A stretch of DNA of 64,000 nt from Hyunsoonleella flava (lineage in GTDB: Bacteria > Bacteroidota > Bacteroidia > Flavobacteriales > Flavobacteriaceae): the NCBI RefSeq assembly GCF_004310325.1, contig NZ_SIRT01000002.1, positions 124,001 through 188,000 on the forward strand. The letters run 5' to 3'. Every line of letters starts with the position of its first letter. The stretch's first letter is position 1. Both the position numbers and the translations under genes were made by a program. The notes under the pieces were generated by a model. It was given only the letters and a program-made list of their open reading frames with translations, was not told the origin of the DNA and searched no databases. Of this stretch, positions 43,872-53,331 are shown piece after piece.

Positions 43872-44462
43872 ACTATCGTTAAGGGTTTCAATATATGCTA
43901 AAACATCATCTTTTCCGATACTTTTAGAGCTAGAAGTTACAAAATAATTAGGCATTTCTTCCCAGAATTCTAACATCACCTTTTTGTAGTCATCAACATG
44001 TCGTTCAATAACTTTAGGTTTGAGTTTATCTGCCTTTGTGAAAATGATAGAAAAAGGAATACTGTTTTCTCCCAGCCAATTCATAAATTCTAAGTCAATA
44101 GGTTGGGGTTTGTGCCGAATATCTACTAAAACAAATGCAGAAACCAACTGTTCTCGATAGCTAAAATATTGTGTTATAAATTTTTGGAAGGTTTTTTTAG
44201 AGCTTTTCGAAACTCGTGCATAACCATAACCTGGTAAATCCACCAAATGCCAGTTCTTATTTATTAAAAAATGATTAATCAGCTGGGTTTTTCCTGGTTT
44301 ACCTGATGTTTTTGCAAGGCTTCTTCGCCCTGTTAGCATGTTGATTAACGATGATTTTCCAACATTACTTCGCCCAATAAATGCATATTCTGGCAAGCTA
44401 CTTTTCGGGCATTTTGCCACATCAGAATTGCTAACAACAAATTCAGCAGATTTAATTAGCAT
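43863..44462 (-). CDS. engB: Ribosome biogenesis GTP-binding protein EngB (YihA/YsxC)
   Basis: This 199-residue TRAFAC GTPase is required for assembly of the large ribosomal subunit. The G motifs are visible: GRSNVGKSSL (G1, residues 30-39), the switch I region SGKPGKTQ, DLPGYG (G3), FTKADKLK (G4) and TSSSKSIG (G5). The C-terminus has the helical end expected for the family. The gene lies immediately after the alpha/beta hydrolase gene on the minus strand, upstream of the dcw cluster. Confidence 0.95.
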   Translation of the reverse strand: MLIKSAEFVVSNSDVAKCPKSSLPEYAFIGRSNVGKSSLINMLTGRRSLAKTSGKPGKTQLINHFLINKNWHLVDLPGYGYARVSKSSKKTFQKFITQYFSYREQLVSAFVLVDIRHKPQPIDLEFMNWLGENSIPFSIIFTKADKLKPKVIERHVDDYKKVMLEFWEEMPNYFVTSSSKSIGKDDVLAYIETLNDSLK

Positions 44463-44489
44463 AATGTTTTTATTTGGGGGTTTGCCGAT

Positions 44490-45254
44490 TTATAGTTTTC
44501 TGTCGGTTAGCCACGAATACAAAATGTCATTGAATGTATCGGGATGTTCCATCATGGCGGCATGTCCGCATTTGTCTATCCAAAATAAATCGGAATCAGG
44601 CAATAGCTCATGGAATTCTTCAGCCACTTCGGGCGGGGTAACATTGTCATTCTTACCCCAAATAATACAGGTTGGAGTTTTCATTTTAGGTAAATCCTTG
44701 GCCATATTGTGTCTAATGGCGCTCTTAGCAATAGCAAGAGTTTTTACTAGTTTGTTTCTATCGTTTACTGTTGCATAAACTTCATCCACAATGTCTTTGG
44801 TTGCTACTGCTGGGTCGTAAAATACATCTTGTGCTTTCTTTTTAATTACCTCGTAGTCACTACGTTTAGTATAACCGCTTCCCATGGCGCTTTCGTAAAG
44901 CCCGGAACTTCCAGTAATTACTAAGGCTTTTATCTTTTCGGGATACAATTTTGTATGATATAAACCAATATGTCCACCAAGGGAATTGCCAAGTAGAATA
45001 ACCTCGTTAAACCCTTTAAATTCAATAAAATCGTGCAGATATCTAGCGAAACTCTTTACGTTGGTTTTTAAAAGAGACATGGTGTAAATTGGTAACTCAG
45101 GAATCACAATTTTATAACCCTTGTCACTAAAAAAGTGTTTTACGGCATCAAAATTACTTAAGCCTCCCATTAAACCGTGGAGTATAATTATAGGCGTGCC
45201 TTCGCCAACTTCAATGTAACTGTAGTTTTTTTCTTTTCTTAAGCTGTCCCCCAT
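44490..45254 (-). CDS. Alpha/beta hydrolase
   Basis: This 254-residue hydrolase has the oxyanion segment ILHGLMGGLSNFD, the nucleophile elbow GNSLGG, an Asp in WGKNDNVTPP and a His in CGHAAMMEHP near the C-terminus. These features place it with the haloperoxidase/MhpC-like hydrolases. No signal peptide. It lies 27 bases before engB on the same strand and probably shares a transcript with it. It is divergent from mraZ across a 300-base region. Substrate unknown. Confidence 0.87.
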   Translation of the reverse strand: MGDSLRKEKNYSYIEVGEGTPIIILHGLMGGLSNFDAVKHFFSDKGYKIVIPELPIYTMSLLKTNVKSFARYLHDFIEFKGFNEVILLGNSLGGHIGLYHTKLYPEKIKALVITGSSGLYESAMGSGYTKRSDYEVIKKKAQDVFYDPAVATKDIVDEVYATVNDRNKLVKTLAIAKSAIRHNMAKDLPKMKTPTCIIWGKNDNVTPPEVAEEFHELLPDSDLFWIDKCGHAAMMEHPDTFNDILYSWLTDRKL

Positions 45255-45480
45255 TAAACTTTGTTCATCCGTTTCCTAAAAAAACAAATATAGTTAATTC
45301 ATTCATAATTCAAATGCTTTAATTTTTACTAAAGCTTACCTGTCCAAAACTAGCTTTGTTAACATTGCTAAATAGTACTTATTCCCACTTTATAAACTCT
45401 TGATAACTAGATTGAAATCAGCTGTTTTTCAATTATAAATCAGTTGAAAAACACTTCTTCTCAAAAAATTATTAACAAAA

Positions 45481-45506
45481 GTGGTATAAAGTGGTAAATC
45501 GTGGTA
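45481..45506 (+). promoter_or_regulatory. MraZ operator: three GTGGTA repeats with 10-bp period
   Basis: GTGGTA occurs at 45481-45486, 45491-45496 and 45501-45506, exactly 10 bases apart. MraZ of other bacteria binds tandem repeats with the same helical spacing (for E. coli, TGGGN units separated by 5 bases). The array lies just upstream of, and touches the -33 zone of, the putative promoter before mraZ, so MraZ bound here could repress its own operon. Confidence 0.75.
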
Positions 45507-45514
45507 AATTTTGA

Positions 45515-45522
45515 TATATTTG
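45515..45522 (+). promoter_or_regulatory. -7 promoter box of the dcw cluster
   Basis: TATATTTG matches TAnnTTTG and ends 32 bases before the GTG of mraZ. The -33 position, where TTTG would normally lie, is occupied by the GTGGTA repeats. This supports a promoter controlled by MraZ binding. Confidence 0.6.
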
Positions 45523-45554
45523 AAACTTAAACACCAAAATCTGAAATCATTACA

Positions 45555-46022
45555 GTGCATTCATTAATAGGAACATACAATTGTAAGGTTGATGTCAAAG
45601 GGAGGATGATGATCCCCTCAGGCATGAAAAAACAGTTGATGCCAATTCTGGATGATGGTTTTGTGCTGAGGCGTTCAGTGTTTCAAAAATGCTTGGAATT
45701 GTATCCAATGGCGGAGTGGCAATTGCTTATGCAAAAAATGAACAAGCTGAACAGGTTCAAAAAGAAGAACAACGATTTTATCAGAAGATTTAGTGCCGGT
45801 GCTAGAATTATTGAGGTGGATGGAAATGGTAGGTTATTGATTCCAAAGGATTTAACTGTTTTTGCTAACATCACTAAGGACATTGTAATCTCACCCTCGA
45901 TAAATATTATCGAAATATGGGATAAGGAGTTGTATGAGCAATCTATTGATGATGCGGCTCTGGATTTTGCTGATTTGGCTGAAGAAGTAATGGGGCAAGA
46001 TGGTGATGACGATGTATCATAA
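45555..46022 (+). CDS. mraZ: Division/cell wall cluster transcriptional repressor MraZ
   Basis: This 155-residue protein has two AbrB/SpoVT-like domains: IGTYNCKVDVKGRMMIPSGM at the start and AGARIIEVDGNGRLLIPKDL in the second half. It starts at GTG; the next in-frame ATG is inside the first domain, so GTG is needed. MraZ represses the dcw genes. The tail after residue 135 is acidic. The end overlaps rsmH. The GTGGTA repeats upstream are its probable operator. Confidence 0.94.
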   Translation: MHSLIGTYNCKVDVKGRMMIPSGMKKQLMPILDDGFVLRRSVFQKCLELYPMAEWQLLMQKMNKLNRFKKKNNDFIRRFSAGARIIEVDGNGRLLIPKDLTVFANITKDIVISPSINIIEIWDKELYEQSIDDAALDFADLAEEVMGQDGDDDVS

Positions 46023-46905
46023 TCCAGTATTATTAAAAGAGACGGTTGATGGTTTAGCGATAAAACCTAACGGTGTATATGTGGACGTGACATTTGGTGG
46101 AGGTGGGCATAGTCGAGAAATTTTGAGCAGGCTAGGAGATAACGGTAGGTTGTTTGCTTTTGACCAAGACCGGGATGCATTGGCAAACACGATAGATGAT
46201 GAGCGTTTCGTCTTGATAAATGAAAATTTCAGATATGTAAAGCGGTTTTTAAGATTTTATGGTGTAAAGGAGGTTGACGGTGTATTGGCTGATTTTGGAG
46301 TGTCGTCCCATCAGTTTGATGTTGCAGAACGAGGCTTTTCAACACGATTTGAAGCTAAGTTGGATATGAGGATGAATCAACAAAATGAATTATCGGCATT
46401 TCATGTTGTAAATGAATACGAAGAGGAGCGGCTACGTCAAGTGCTTTTTCGGTATGGTGAATTAAGGGCAGCTCCGGCAATGGCAAGATTGATTGTGGCG
46501 CACAGACAAAACGAACCAATTGTAACAAGCGAGCAGTTAAAACGAGTGTTGAAAAAGTTTTTATCGCCGCGACATGAGAATAAAATTTTGGCCCAAATCT
46601 ATCAAGCTATCAGGATAGAAGTAAACCAGGAGATTGAAGCTTTAAAGGAATTTTTATTACAGACGCCAGAAATTTTGAAACAAGGTGGTAGGTTAAGTTT
46701 TATCTCATACCATTCTTTAGAGGATAGATTAGTAAAACGCTTTATAAGAAACGGATTGTTCGAAGGGGAACCAGAGCGAGATGTTTTTGGAAACTTTGAA
46801 GTGCCTCTAAAAAAAGTTAATGGTTTAATTGTGCCGTCACAAGAGGAAATTAAGTTGAATAACAGGGCTAGAAGCGCAAAACTCAGAATTGCAGAAAAAT
46901 TATAG
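46012..46905 (+). CDS. rsmH: 16S rRNA (cytosine(1402)-N4)-methyltransferase RsmH
   Basis: This ~297-residue methyltransferase (MraW) modifies C1402 in the ribosomal P-site. It has YVDVTFGGGGHSREIL as the SAM loop, FAFDQDRDA, LADFGVSSHQFD and the C-terminal FISYHSLEDRLVKRF. In-frame ATG codons exist at 46000, 46006 and 46012; the last gives the family N-terminus MYHNPVLL and is used. It overlaps the end of mraZ by 11 bases. Confidence 0.96.
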   Translation: MYHNPVLLKETVDGLAIKPNGVYVDVTFGGGGHSREILSRLGDNGRLFAFDQDRDALANTIDDERFVLINENFRYVKRFLRFYGVKEVDGVLADFGVSSHQFDVAERGFSTRFEAKLDMRMNQQNELSAFHVVNEYEEERLRQVLFRYGELRAAPAMARLIVAHRQNEPIVTSEQLKRVLKKFLSPRHENKILAQIYQAIRIEVNQEIEALKEFLLQTPEILKQGGRLSFISYHSLEDRLVKRFIRNGLFEGEPERDVFGNFEVPLKKVNGLIVPSQEEIKLNNRARSAKLRIAEKL

Positions 46906-47223
46906 ATGAAAAAAAATATCTATAACATATTAAAAGGGACCTTTTTGGTAAGTGACGATTCGTTTAAAAACTGGCGTATCATCATTTTTATTTCTGTTTT
47001 GGCCATTGTTATGATTGCAAGTTCACACAGTGCTGATAAAAAAGTGTATGAGATTACAAAATTAGAAGATGAAGTAAAGGAAATGCGATCTGCATTTGTT
47101 GATGGGCGTTCCAGATTAATGCGCTTAAAAATGGAGTCTGCAGTGGCTTCAAAAATGAAAGAAAAAGGGTTGGTGCCTTCTGTGGAGCCGCCTAAAAAGA
47201 TAAAAGTTAAATCACAAGATTAA
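46906..47223 (+). CDS. ftsL: Cell division protein FtsL-like
   Basis: This 105-residue small bitopic protein has a cytosolic N-terminus with KGTFLVSDDSFKNWR, one membrane helix (IIFISVLAIVMIASS) and a periplasmic coiled-coil (KLEDEVKEMRSAFVDGRSR). It begins one base after the rsmH stop and precedes ftsI, the standard FtsL position. Bacteroidota FtsL is short and divergent, so the assignment uses topology and gene order. It would recruit FtsI and FtsW to the septum with FtsQ. Confidence 0.9.
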   Translation: MKKNIYNILKGTFLVSDDSFKNWRIIIFISVLAIVMIASSHSADKKVYEITKLEDEVKEMRSAFVDGRSRLMRLKMESAVASKMKEKGLVPSVEPPKKIKVKSQD

Positions 47224-47233
47224 AAGTAGATTT

Positions 47234-49246
47234 TTGGCTGTAAGCGAGAAAAACATATTGAATAGATTATACTTCATAGCTGCGTGTATGTTCATTTTTG
47301 GTATTGTCGTTATGGTAAAGTTGGCAAATATTCAGTTTGTGCAAGGTGACGAGTATCGAGCTAAAGCCAGTGAGCGTATTGTAAAAGATTTTGTGGTTCC
47401 TGCTAATCGTGGTAACGTGTATTCGGTTAACGGAAATTTGCTCGCCACGTCAATACCTAAATATGATATTCGTTTTGATGCACTAACGCCTGCATCTTCA
47501 CTTTTTGAAAAACATTTAAAGTCGTTTTGTGATTCGTTAGCAAAATTTCCAGGAAAAAAATCGTCCTCTCAGTATCAAAAATTGATTAGAAAGGCAAGAA
47601 TAAATAAAAACAGGTATCTGCTTTTGGCGAAAAATTTGGGCTATTCTGAGTATATGAGGATGCGCACATTTCCTCTATTGAATTTAAACGCGTTTAAAGG
47701 AGGTATAATAGTCGAGCAAAAAACGAAGCGCGAACATCCTATGGGTGGAATAGCCCAACGCACCATTGGCTACGAGCGCATAGACGAAAAAGGAAATGTA
47801 ACACGCCCGGGAATTGACGGTGCGTTTGGAGTAAAATATTTAAGAGGAAAAGACGGAAAGCACGCTAAACAGCAAATAGGAAAAGACAAGTGGAAACCTA
47901 TTTATGATTATAATAAAATTGAGCCCCAAGATGGCTTGGATGTATATACAACCATAGATGTGAATATTCAAGATATAGCACATCATTCATTGCTAAATCA
48001 ACTTGAAAAATATAAGGCAGACCATGGGTGTACCGTAGTGATGGAGGTTGAAACGGGTGAGATAAGGGCTATTGTGAATTTGGGTAGAAATTCCGAAGGA
48101 AAGTATTATGAAAGGCGAAATTATGCGGTTTGGGAGTCGCACGAACCGGGTTCAACATTTAAGTTGATGGCACTTGCCGCTGCTCTTGAAGATAAGGTAA
48201 TTGATACCAGTGATGTTGTGGATACGGAAAAAGGAGTTCTAACTTACTATGGAAAGAAAGTTAGAGATTCAAAATGGGGTGGCTATGGTAAAATTTCTAT
48301 TTCTGAAGCTTTTGAGGTCTCGTCAAATACAGGGATAGTAAAGACAATTTATAATGCCTATAAAGAAAAGCCTGAAAAGTTTGTTGATAGGTTGTATGAT
48401 ATGAATCTTGATGGCATGCTACATCTTCCAATCAAAGGAGAAGGAGAAGCGATTATTCCAGATCCAAGAATAAAAAATAACCGTTGGAGTGGCATAGCGC
48501 TACCATGGATGGCATTTGGTTATGGGGTGTCGTTTACACCGTTACAAACGCTAACATTCTATAATGCCGTAGCAAATGATGGTGTTATGGTAAAACCAAG
48601 ATTTTTAAGAGAAGTTAAAGAGTTTGATAAAACTATTGAGCCCTTTGAAAAGGAGGTTATTAATAAGCGCATTTGTTCAAAAGAGACAATTGCTAAACTT
48701 CAACAATTATTAAAAAATGTAGTTGAGAAAAAACATGGTACAGGGAATAGGCTGTATTCCAAGAACTTTTCAATGGCAGGAAAAACTGGGACTTGCCAGA
48801 AGGATTATCGAGACAAAGAGAAACTTAACTATATCTCATCCTTTGCAGGGTTTTTTCCAGCGGATAATCCAAGATACTCATGTATTGTGGTAATTCATGA
48901 GCCCGATAAAGAAGTGGGCTATTATGGTGCTGATGTATCCGGTCCGGTATTTAAAACGATAGCGCAAAAAATATATACAGACACGCCTTTAATTGAGGAG
49001 GTTGAATCGCTAGATGTAAAACGTGCTTCGGTAGAGCAACAGTTTGAAGCGTATTACGCCACCGCCCAAAAGTATAAAACCATTATGCCAAATGTAGTTG
49101 GGCTTCCTGCAATGGATGCTGTAGCGCTTTTGGAAAACATGGGTTTACAAGTGAATTTCAAGGGTTCGGGTGTGGTAAAACGACAATCAGTGGCTAAAGG
49201 TCAAAAAGTAAAGAAGAATCAAAGAATCGATTTAGAAATATCTTGA
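47234..49246 (+). CDS. ftsI: Septal penicillin-binding protein FtsI (PBP3)
   Basis: This 670-residue transpeptidase has one N-terminal membrane helix, a dimerisation domain and the penicillin-binding motifs: STFK (in EPGSTFKLM), SSN (SSNTGIV) and KTG (AGKTGTCQ). A C-terminal PASTA-like domain follows (MPNVVGLPAMDAVALLENMG onward). The start is TTG at 47234, giving the family N-terminus MAVSEKNILNRLYF; the next ATG is inside the membrane helix. The TGA overlaps the TTG of murE. It crosslinks septal peptidoglycan. Confidence 0.95.
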   Translation: MAVSEKNILNRLYFIAACMFIFGIVVMVKLANIQFVQGDEYRAKASERIVKDFVVPANRGNVYSVNGNLLATSIPKYDIRFDALTPASSLFEKHLKSFCDSLAKFPGKKSSSQYQKLIRKARINKNRYLLLAKNLGYSEYMRMRTFPLLNLNAFKGGIIVEQKTKREHPMGGIAQRTIGYERIDEKGNVTRPGIDGAFGVKYLRGKDGKHAKQQIGKDKWKPIYDYNKIEPQDGLDVYTTIDVNIQDIAHHSLLNQLEKYKADHGCTVVMEVETGEIRAIVNLGRNSEGKYYERRNYAVWESHEPGSTFKLMALAAALEDKVIDTSDVVDTEKGVLTYYGKKVRDSKWGGYGKISISEAFEVSSNTGIVKTIYNAYKEKPEKFVDRLYDMNLDGMLHLPIKGEGEAIIPDPRIKNNRWSGIALPWMAFGYGVSFTPLQTLTFYNAVANDGVMVKPRFLREVKEFDKTIEPFEKEVINKRICSKETIAKLQQLLKNVVEKKHGTGNRLYSKNFSMAGKTGTCQKDYRDKEKLNYISSFAGFFPADNPRYSCIVVIHEPDKEVGYYGADVSGPVFKTIAQKIYTDTPLIEEVESLDVKRASVEQQFEAYYATAQKYKTIMPNVVGLPAMDAVALLENMGLQVNFKGSGVVKRQSVAKGQKVKKNQRIDLEIS

Positions 49247-50706
49247 AAATATTAAAGGACATACTATACAAGGTTAACATCGATGCCGTTGTTGGAAGTA
49301 CGAATATAGCCGTAAATGCGATCAATTTCGACTCCAGAGCGGTTGGTGCCAAAGACGTGTTTGTCGCTATTCGAGGAACGGTAGCCGATGGACACAACTA
49401 TATAGATGTCGCGATAAAACAAGGCGCATTAGCGATTATATGCGAAGCTTTGCCTACTAATTTGGTTGATGGTATCACTTATGTAGAAACACTAAACTCA
49501 AACAAAGCACTGGCAATCATGGCTTCAAATTATTACGATTCCCCATCGGATAATTTGAAGCTTGTTGGTGTGACAGGTACCAACGGAAAAACTACGGTTA
49601 CAACATTGTTATATCAGTTATTTAAAAATGCTGGTTATAAAGTGGGCTTGCTTTCTACAGTGAAAATCTTAGTAGATGATGTGGAGTATAAAGCGACACA
49701 CACAACACCCGATTCTTTGACAATAAATAAGTATTTGATGATGATGAATGATGCTGGGGTGGAATTTTGCTTTATGGAGGTAAGTTCTCACGGGATTCAT
49801 CAAAGTAGGGCTGAAGGGTTACGTTTTGAAGGGGGTGTATTTACCAATCTGTCTCATGATCATTTGGATTACCATAAAACATTTGCTGAATATCGCGATG
49901 TTAAAAAGTCATTTTTTGATGGTTTGGGAAAACACGCATTTACCTTATCGAATACCGATGATAAAAACGGTTTAGTCATGCTCCAAAATACCATGGCAAA
50001 AAAATATACTTATGCGCTTAAAGGTTATGCCGATTACAAAGCGCAAATTCTGGAAAATGAGTTTAGTGGATTGCTGTTATCTATTGACGGGAGTGAGGTT
50101 TGGACGCGATTGATTGGAAATTTCAATGCTTATAACGTACTGGCAATTTACGCTACTGCGGAATTATTAGGGTTGGAAAAAGTTGAGGTTCTACGGCTGA
50201 TAAGTGAGTTGCAAAGTGTGAGCGGAAGGTTTCAGTACTTGGTGTCGGACGAAAAAATTACAGCCATTGTGGATTATGCGCATACGCCTGATGCATTAAA
50301 AAATGTATTGCAAACAATAAATAGCATTCGCACAAAAAATGAATCATTGATTACAGTTGTGGGTTGTGGCGGAGATAGAGATAAAACGAAGCGCCCCAAG
50401 ATGGCAAACATAGCTTCTGAGTTAAGCACTAAAGTCATTTTTACTAGTGATAACCCTAGGAGTGAAGTTCCTGAGTCTATTATAGAAGACATGGAAAAGG
50501 GTGTTGCTCCTCAGAATTTCAAAAAGACATTATCCATAATTGATAGAAAACAAGCTATTAAAACAGCTTGTCAACTCGCTGAAGCGAAAGACATCATTTT
50601 AATCGCAGGAAAAGGGCATGAAACCTACCAAGAGATAAATGGCGAGCGATTCGATTTTGATGATTATAAAGTGGTTCAAGAATTTTTAAAACAGTTACAG
50701 AAATAA
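49243..50706 (+). CDS. murE: UDP-MurNAc-tripeptide synthetase MurE
   Basis: This 487-residue Mur ligase adds the third amino acid (meso-diaminopimelate in most Gram-negatives) to UDP-MurNAc-L-Ala-D-Glu. It has the ATP loop GVTGTNGKTTVTTLLY, EVSSHGI, FTNLSHDHLDYH, and the C-terminal DYAHTPDAL and GCGGDRDKTKRP. The motif that selects diaminopimelate (DNPR) appears as SDNPRSE, consistent with mDAP. The start is TTG, overlapping the ftsI stop by 4 bases. Confidence 0.95.
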   Translation: MKILKDILYKVNIDAVVGSTNIAVNAINFDSRAVGAKDVFVAIRGTVADGHNYIDVAIKQGALAIICEALPTNLVDGITYVETLNSNKALAIMASNYYDSPSDNLKLVGVTGTNGKTTVTTLLYQLFKNAGYKVGLLSTVKILVDDVEYKATHTTPDSLTINKYLMMMNDAGVEFCFMEVSSHGIHQSRAEGLRFEGGVFTNLSHDHLDYHKTFAEYRDVKKSFFDGLGKHAFTLSNTDDKNGLVMLQNTMAKKYTYALKGYADYKAQILENEFSGLLLSIDGSEVWTRLIGNFNAYNVLAIYATAELLGLEKVEVLRLISELQSVSGRFQYLVSDEKITAIVDYAHTPDALKNVLQTINSIRTKNESLITVVGCGGDRDKTKRPKMANIASELSTKVIFTSDNPRSEVPESIIEDMEKGVAPQNFKKTLSIIDRKQAIKTACQLAEAKDIILIAGKGHETYQEINGERFDFDDYKVVQEFLKQLQK

Positions 50707-50750
50707 CAAATGTCATTCAGAGCGTAAGCTATGAATCCTAAGCAGAATAT

Positions 50751-51992
50751 ATGTTATATTATTTGTTTGATTATTTAGAGAAAGAATTTCAGTTGCCTGG
50801 TGCATCTCTCTTTGGCTTTTTAACCTTTCGGGCGGCTTTGGCTATGATTCTGTCGCTATTGATTTCAACGATTTATGGAAAACGCATCATCCGTTTTCTT
50901 CAAAGAAAACAAATGGGCGAGACCATTAGAGATCTTGGTTTAGACGGGCAAGCAGAAAAAGCAGGTACACCAACTATGGGTGGTATCATCATTATTCTAG
51001 CTACGCTAATACCTGTTTTTTTACTGGCAAAATTAGAGAACGTTTATATTATTCTCCTAGTTGTTACAACGATTTGGATGGGTGTTATTGGGTTTATTGA
51101 TGACTACATTAAAAAATTCAAAAATGATAAAGATGGCCTAAAGGGGCGATTTAAAGTGTTAGGGCAAATCGGTCTTGGTCTTATTGTGGGGTTAACCTTG
51201 TTTTTTAACCCTAATGTCACCATAAAGGAAAAATTACCAGAGGCACAACAACAAGTGTTATTGGCTGAAAATCCTGATTTACCGGTTACTCAACTTTTTG
51301 AAAAAGAGGAGAGATCCACTAAAACGACAATTCCATTTGTTAAGAATAATGAATTTGATTATGCCAATTTAATTACATGGATTAGTCCAGAATTAAAGAA
51401 TTACGCTTGGATAATATTTGTACTGGCAGCAATTTTTATAATAACAGCCGTTTCCAATGGAGCTAATCTTACAGATGGCATTGATGGACTGGCGGCAGGT
51501 TCTTCGGCAATAATAGTATTAACACTGGGCATTTTTGCATGGGTATCAGGTAACATTATTTTTTCAGATTACTTGAACATCATGTACATACCAAGGGTAG
51601 AAGAAATTACCATATACATTGCAGCTTTTGTAGGCGCCTTAATAGGGTTCTTATGGTACAACACCTTTCCAGCTCAAGTATTTATGGGCGATACGGGAAG
51701 TTTAACAATTGGAGGGATTATAGCGGTCATCGCTATTGCAGTTCGAAAAGAGTGGTTAATTCCTCTGTTATGTGGCATTTTTCTAGCTGAAAACTTATCG
51801 GTGGTGATGCAAGTAAGTTGGTTTAAGTATACCAAGAAAAAATATGGTGAAGGGCGTCGAATTTTTAAGATGTCGCCGCTTCATCACCATTATCAAAAAT
51901 TAGGATACCATGAGAGTAAAATTGTGACACGATTTTGGATTGTGGGTATTCTACTGGCTATCATTTCAATAGTAACATTGAAAATTAGATAG
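50751..51992 (+). CDS. mraY: Phospho-MurNAc-pentapeptide transferase MraY
   Basis: This 413-residue membrane enzyme with ~10 helices makes lipid I. Hallmarks are [22 protein letters not shown] (the DD motif), [12 protein letters not shown] and [10 protein letters not shown], with [11 protein letters not shown] at the end. Residues ~150-210 form an extra loop with charged residues compared with E. coli MraY, a feature of Bacteroidota homologues. It follows murE and leads directly into murD with no gap. Confidence 0.95.
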   Translation: MLYYLFDYLEKEFQLPGASLFGFLTFRAALAMILSLLISTIYGKRIIRFLQRKQMGETIRDLGLDGQAEKAGTPTMGGIIIILATLIPVFLLAKLENVYIILLVVTTIWMGVIGFIDDYIKKFKNDKDGLKGRFKVLGQIGLGLIVGLTLFFNPNVTIKEKLPEAQQQVLLAENPDLPVTQLFEKEERSTKTTIPFVKNNEFDYANLITWISPELKNYAWIIFVLAAIFIITAVSNGANLTDGIDGLAAGSSAIIVLTLGIFAWVSGNIIFSDYLNIMYIPRVEEITIYIAAFVGALIGFLWYNTFPAQVFMGDTGSLTIGGIIAVIAIAVRKEWLIPLLCGIFLAENLSVVMQVSWFKYTKKKYGEGRRIFKMSPLHHHYQKLGYHESKIVTRFWIVGILLAIISIVTLKIR

Positions 51993-53324
51993 ATGAAAAG
52001 GCTTGTGATTTTGGGTGGAGGAGAAAGTGGTGTTGGTACAGCACTTTTAGGGAAGGCCAAAGCGTACGAGGTATTTGTTTCAGATAGAGGAAAGATAAAA
52101 CCAGAGTACAAAAAAGTTCTTATACATAATGAGATTGAATGGGAAGAGGAGCAGCATACGGAATCAAAAATTCTTAATGCTGATTTGGTGATGAAAAGCC
52201 CTGGAATTCCAGATAAGGTATCCCTAGTTCAAAAATTGAAAAAAAATGGGATTACTATAGTTTCTGAAATTGAGTTTGCTTCAAAATTCACAACGGCAAC
52301 AATTGTTGGAATAACAGGTAGTAATGGAAAAACAACAACGGCAACATTAACGCATCATTTGTTGAAGGACGAGTTGAACGTTGGTTTAGCAGGAAACATA
52401 GGAGATAGTTTTGCGCAACAATTGTTAGTAAAAAACTATGAAAACTATGTATTGGAAATCAGCAGTTTTCAGTTGGACGATGTAATTGATTTCAAGCCTA
52501 AAATTGCAGTCATTACTAATATCACACCCGATCATTTAGACAGATATGATTATCAATTTGAGAAGTATGTGAAAGCAAAATTCAGAATTGCAATGAATCA
52601 AACTTCAGATGATTATTTGATTTATGATGCTGACGACGAGGTTATAACGAATCATTTAAAAACTAATCCAGTTCAATCCATATTATTGCCTTTTTCACTT
52701 AAAGAAGAAATTGAAAACGGTGCATATTTTAAAGATAACAAACTAATAATAACGATAGATAACAACCAAATAATTATGCCAACAACTAGCTTAACTCTCG
52801 AAGGTAAACACAACATTAAAAATGCAATGGCTGCCTCAACTGTAGCGCATTTATTGAGAATTAGAAAACAAACCATCAGGGAGAGTTTAGAAAATTTTCA
52901 AGGAGTAGAACATAGATTAGAGCAGGTTCTAAAAATCAATAAAGTGCAATACATTAATGATTCAAAAGCTACAAATGTAAATGCCACATATTTTGCTTTA
53001 GAAAGTATGGATGCGCCTATAGTTTGGATTGTTGGAGGAGTGGATAAAGGTAATGACTACAGGGAGCTATTTCCATTTGTGAATGAAAAGGTGAAAGCTA
53101 TTATTTGTTTAGGTGTTGATAATGAAAAATTGATGGATACGTTTGGGAATATGGTAGACATCATTATTGAAACTCAATTTATGAGTGAAGCAGTTAAGAT
53201 TGCCTATAAGGTGGCAGAATCAGGCGATAATGTCTTATTGTCACCAGCTTGTGCGAGTTTTGATTTGTTTGAAAATTATGAAGATAGAGGGCGTCAGTTT
53301 AAGGATGCAGTAAGAAATTTATAA
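51993..53324 (+). CDS. murD: UDP-MurNAc-L-alanine:D-glutamate ligase MurD
   Basis: This 443-residue Mur ligase has RLVILGGGESGVGTALL at the N-terminus (uracil-binding domain), the ATP loop GITGSNGKTTTATLTHHLL, ISSFQLDDV, ITPDHLDRYD, NDSKATNVNATY and GGVDKGNDY, and SPACASFDLFENYEDRG near the end. It adds D-Glu to UDP-MurNAc-L-Ala. Starts right after the mraY stop and is followed by ftsW after 7 bases. Confidence 0.95.
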   Translation: MKRLVILGGGESGVGTALLGKAKAYEVFVSDRGKIKPEYKKVLIHNEIEWEEEQHTESKILNADLVMKSPGIPDKVSLVQKLKKNGITIVSEIEFASKFTTATIVGITGSNGKTTTATLTHHLLKDELNVGLAGNIGDSFAQQLLVKNYENYVLEISSFQLDDVIDFKPKIAVITNITPDHLDRYDYQFEKYVKAKFRIAMNQTSDDYLIYDADDEVITNHLKTNPVQSILLPFSLKEEIENGAYFKDNKLIITIDNNQIIMPTTSLTLEGKHNIKNAMAASTVAHLLRIRKQTIRESLENFQGVEHRLEQVLKINKVQYINDSKATNVNATYFALESMDAPIVWIVGGVDKGNDYRELFPFVNEKVKAIICLGVDNEKLMDTFGNMVDIIIETQFMSEAVKIAYKVAESGDNVLLSPACASFDLFENYEDRGRQFKDAVRNL

Positions 53325-53331
53325 AAATAAC

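Larger units (their letters stand above)
45255..45554. other. Divergent promoter region upstream of mraZ
   Basis: This 300-base A+T-rich gap between the hydrolase gene and mraZ contains the three GTGGTA repeats and the -7 box listed separately on its right side. On the left, no clear promoter for the hydrolase-engB pair could be fixed. No ORF is supported. Confidence 0.6.

Noticed and set aside
44338-44778. 146-residue plus-strand frame across the engB-hydrolase junction
   Set aside because: It is antisense to the G1 motif of EngB and to the hydrolase C-terminus, and its sequence is low in complexity (Leu/Ser rich).
51181-51420. Insertion in MraY as a foreign domain
   Set aside because: The extra charged loop is typical of Bacteroidota MraY proteins and keeps the reading frame and codon use of the gene.
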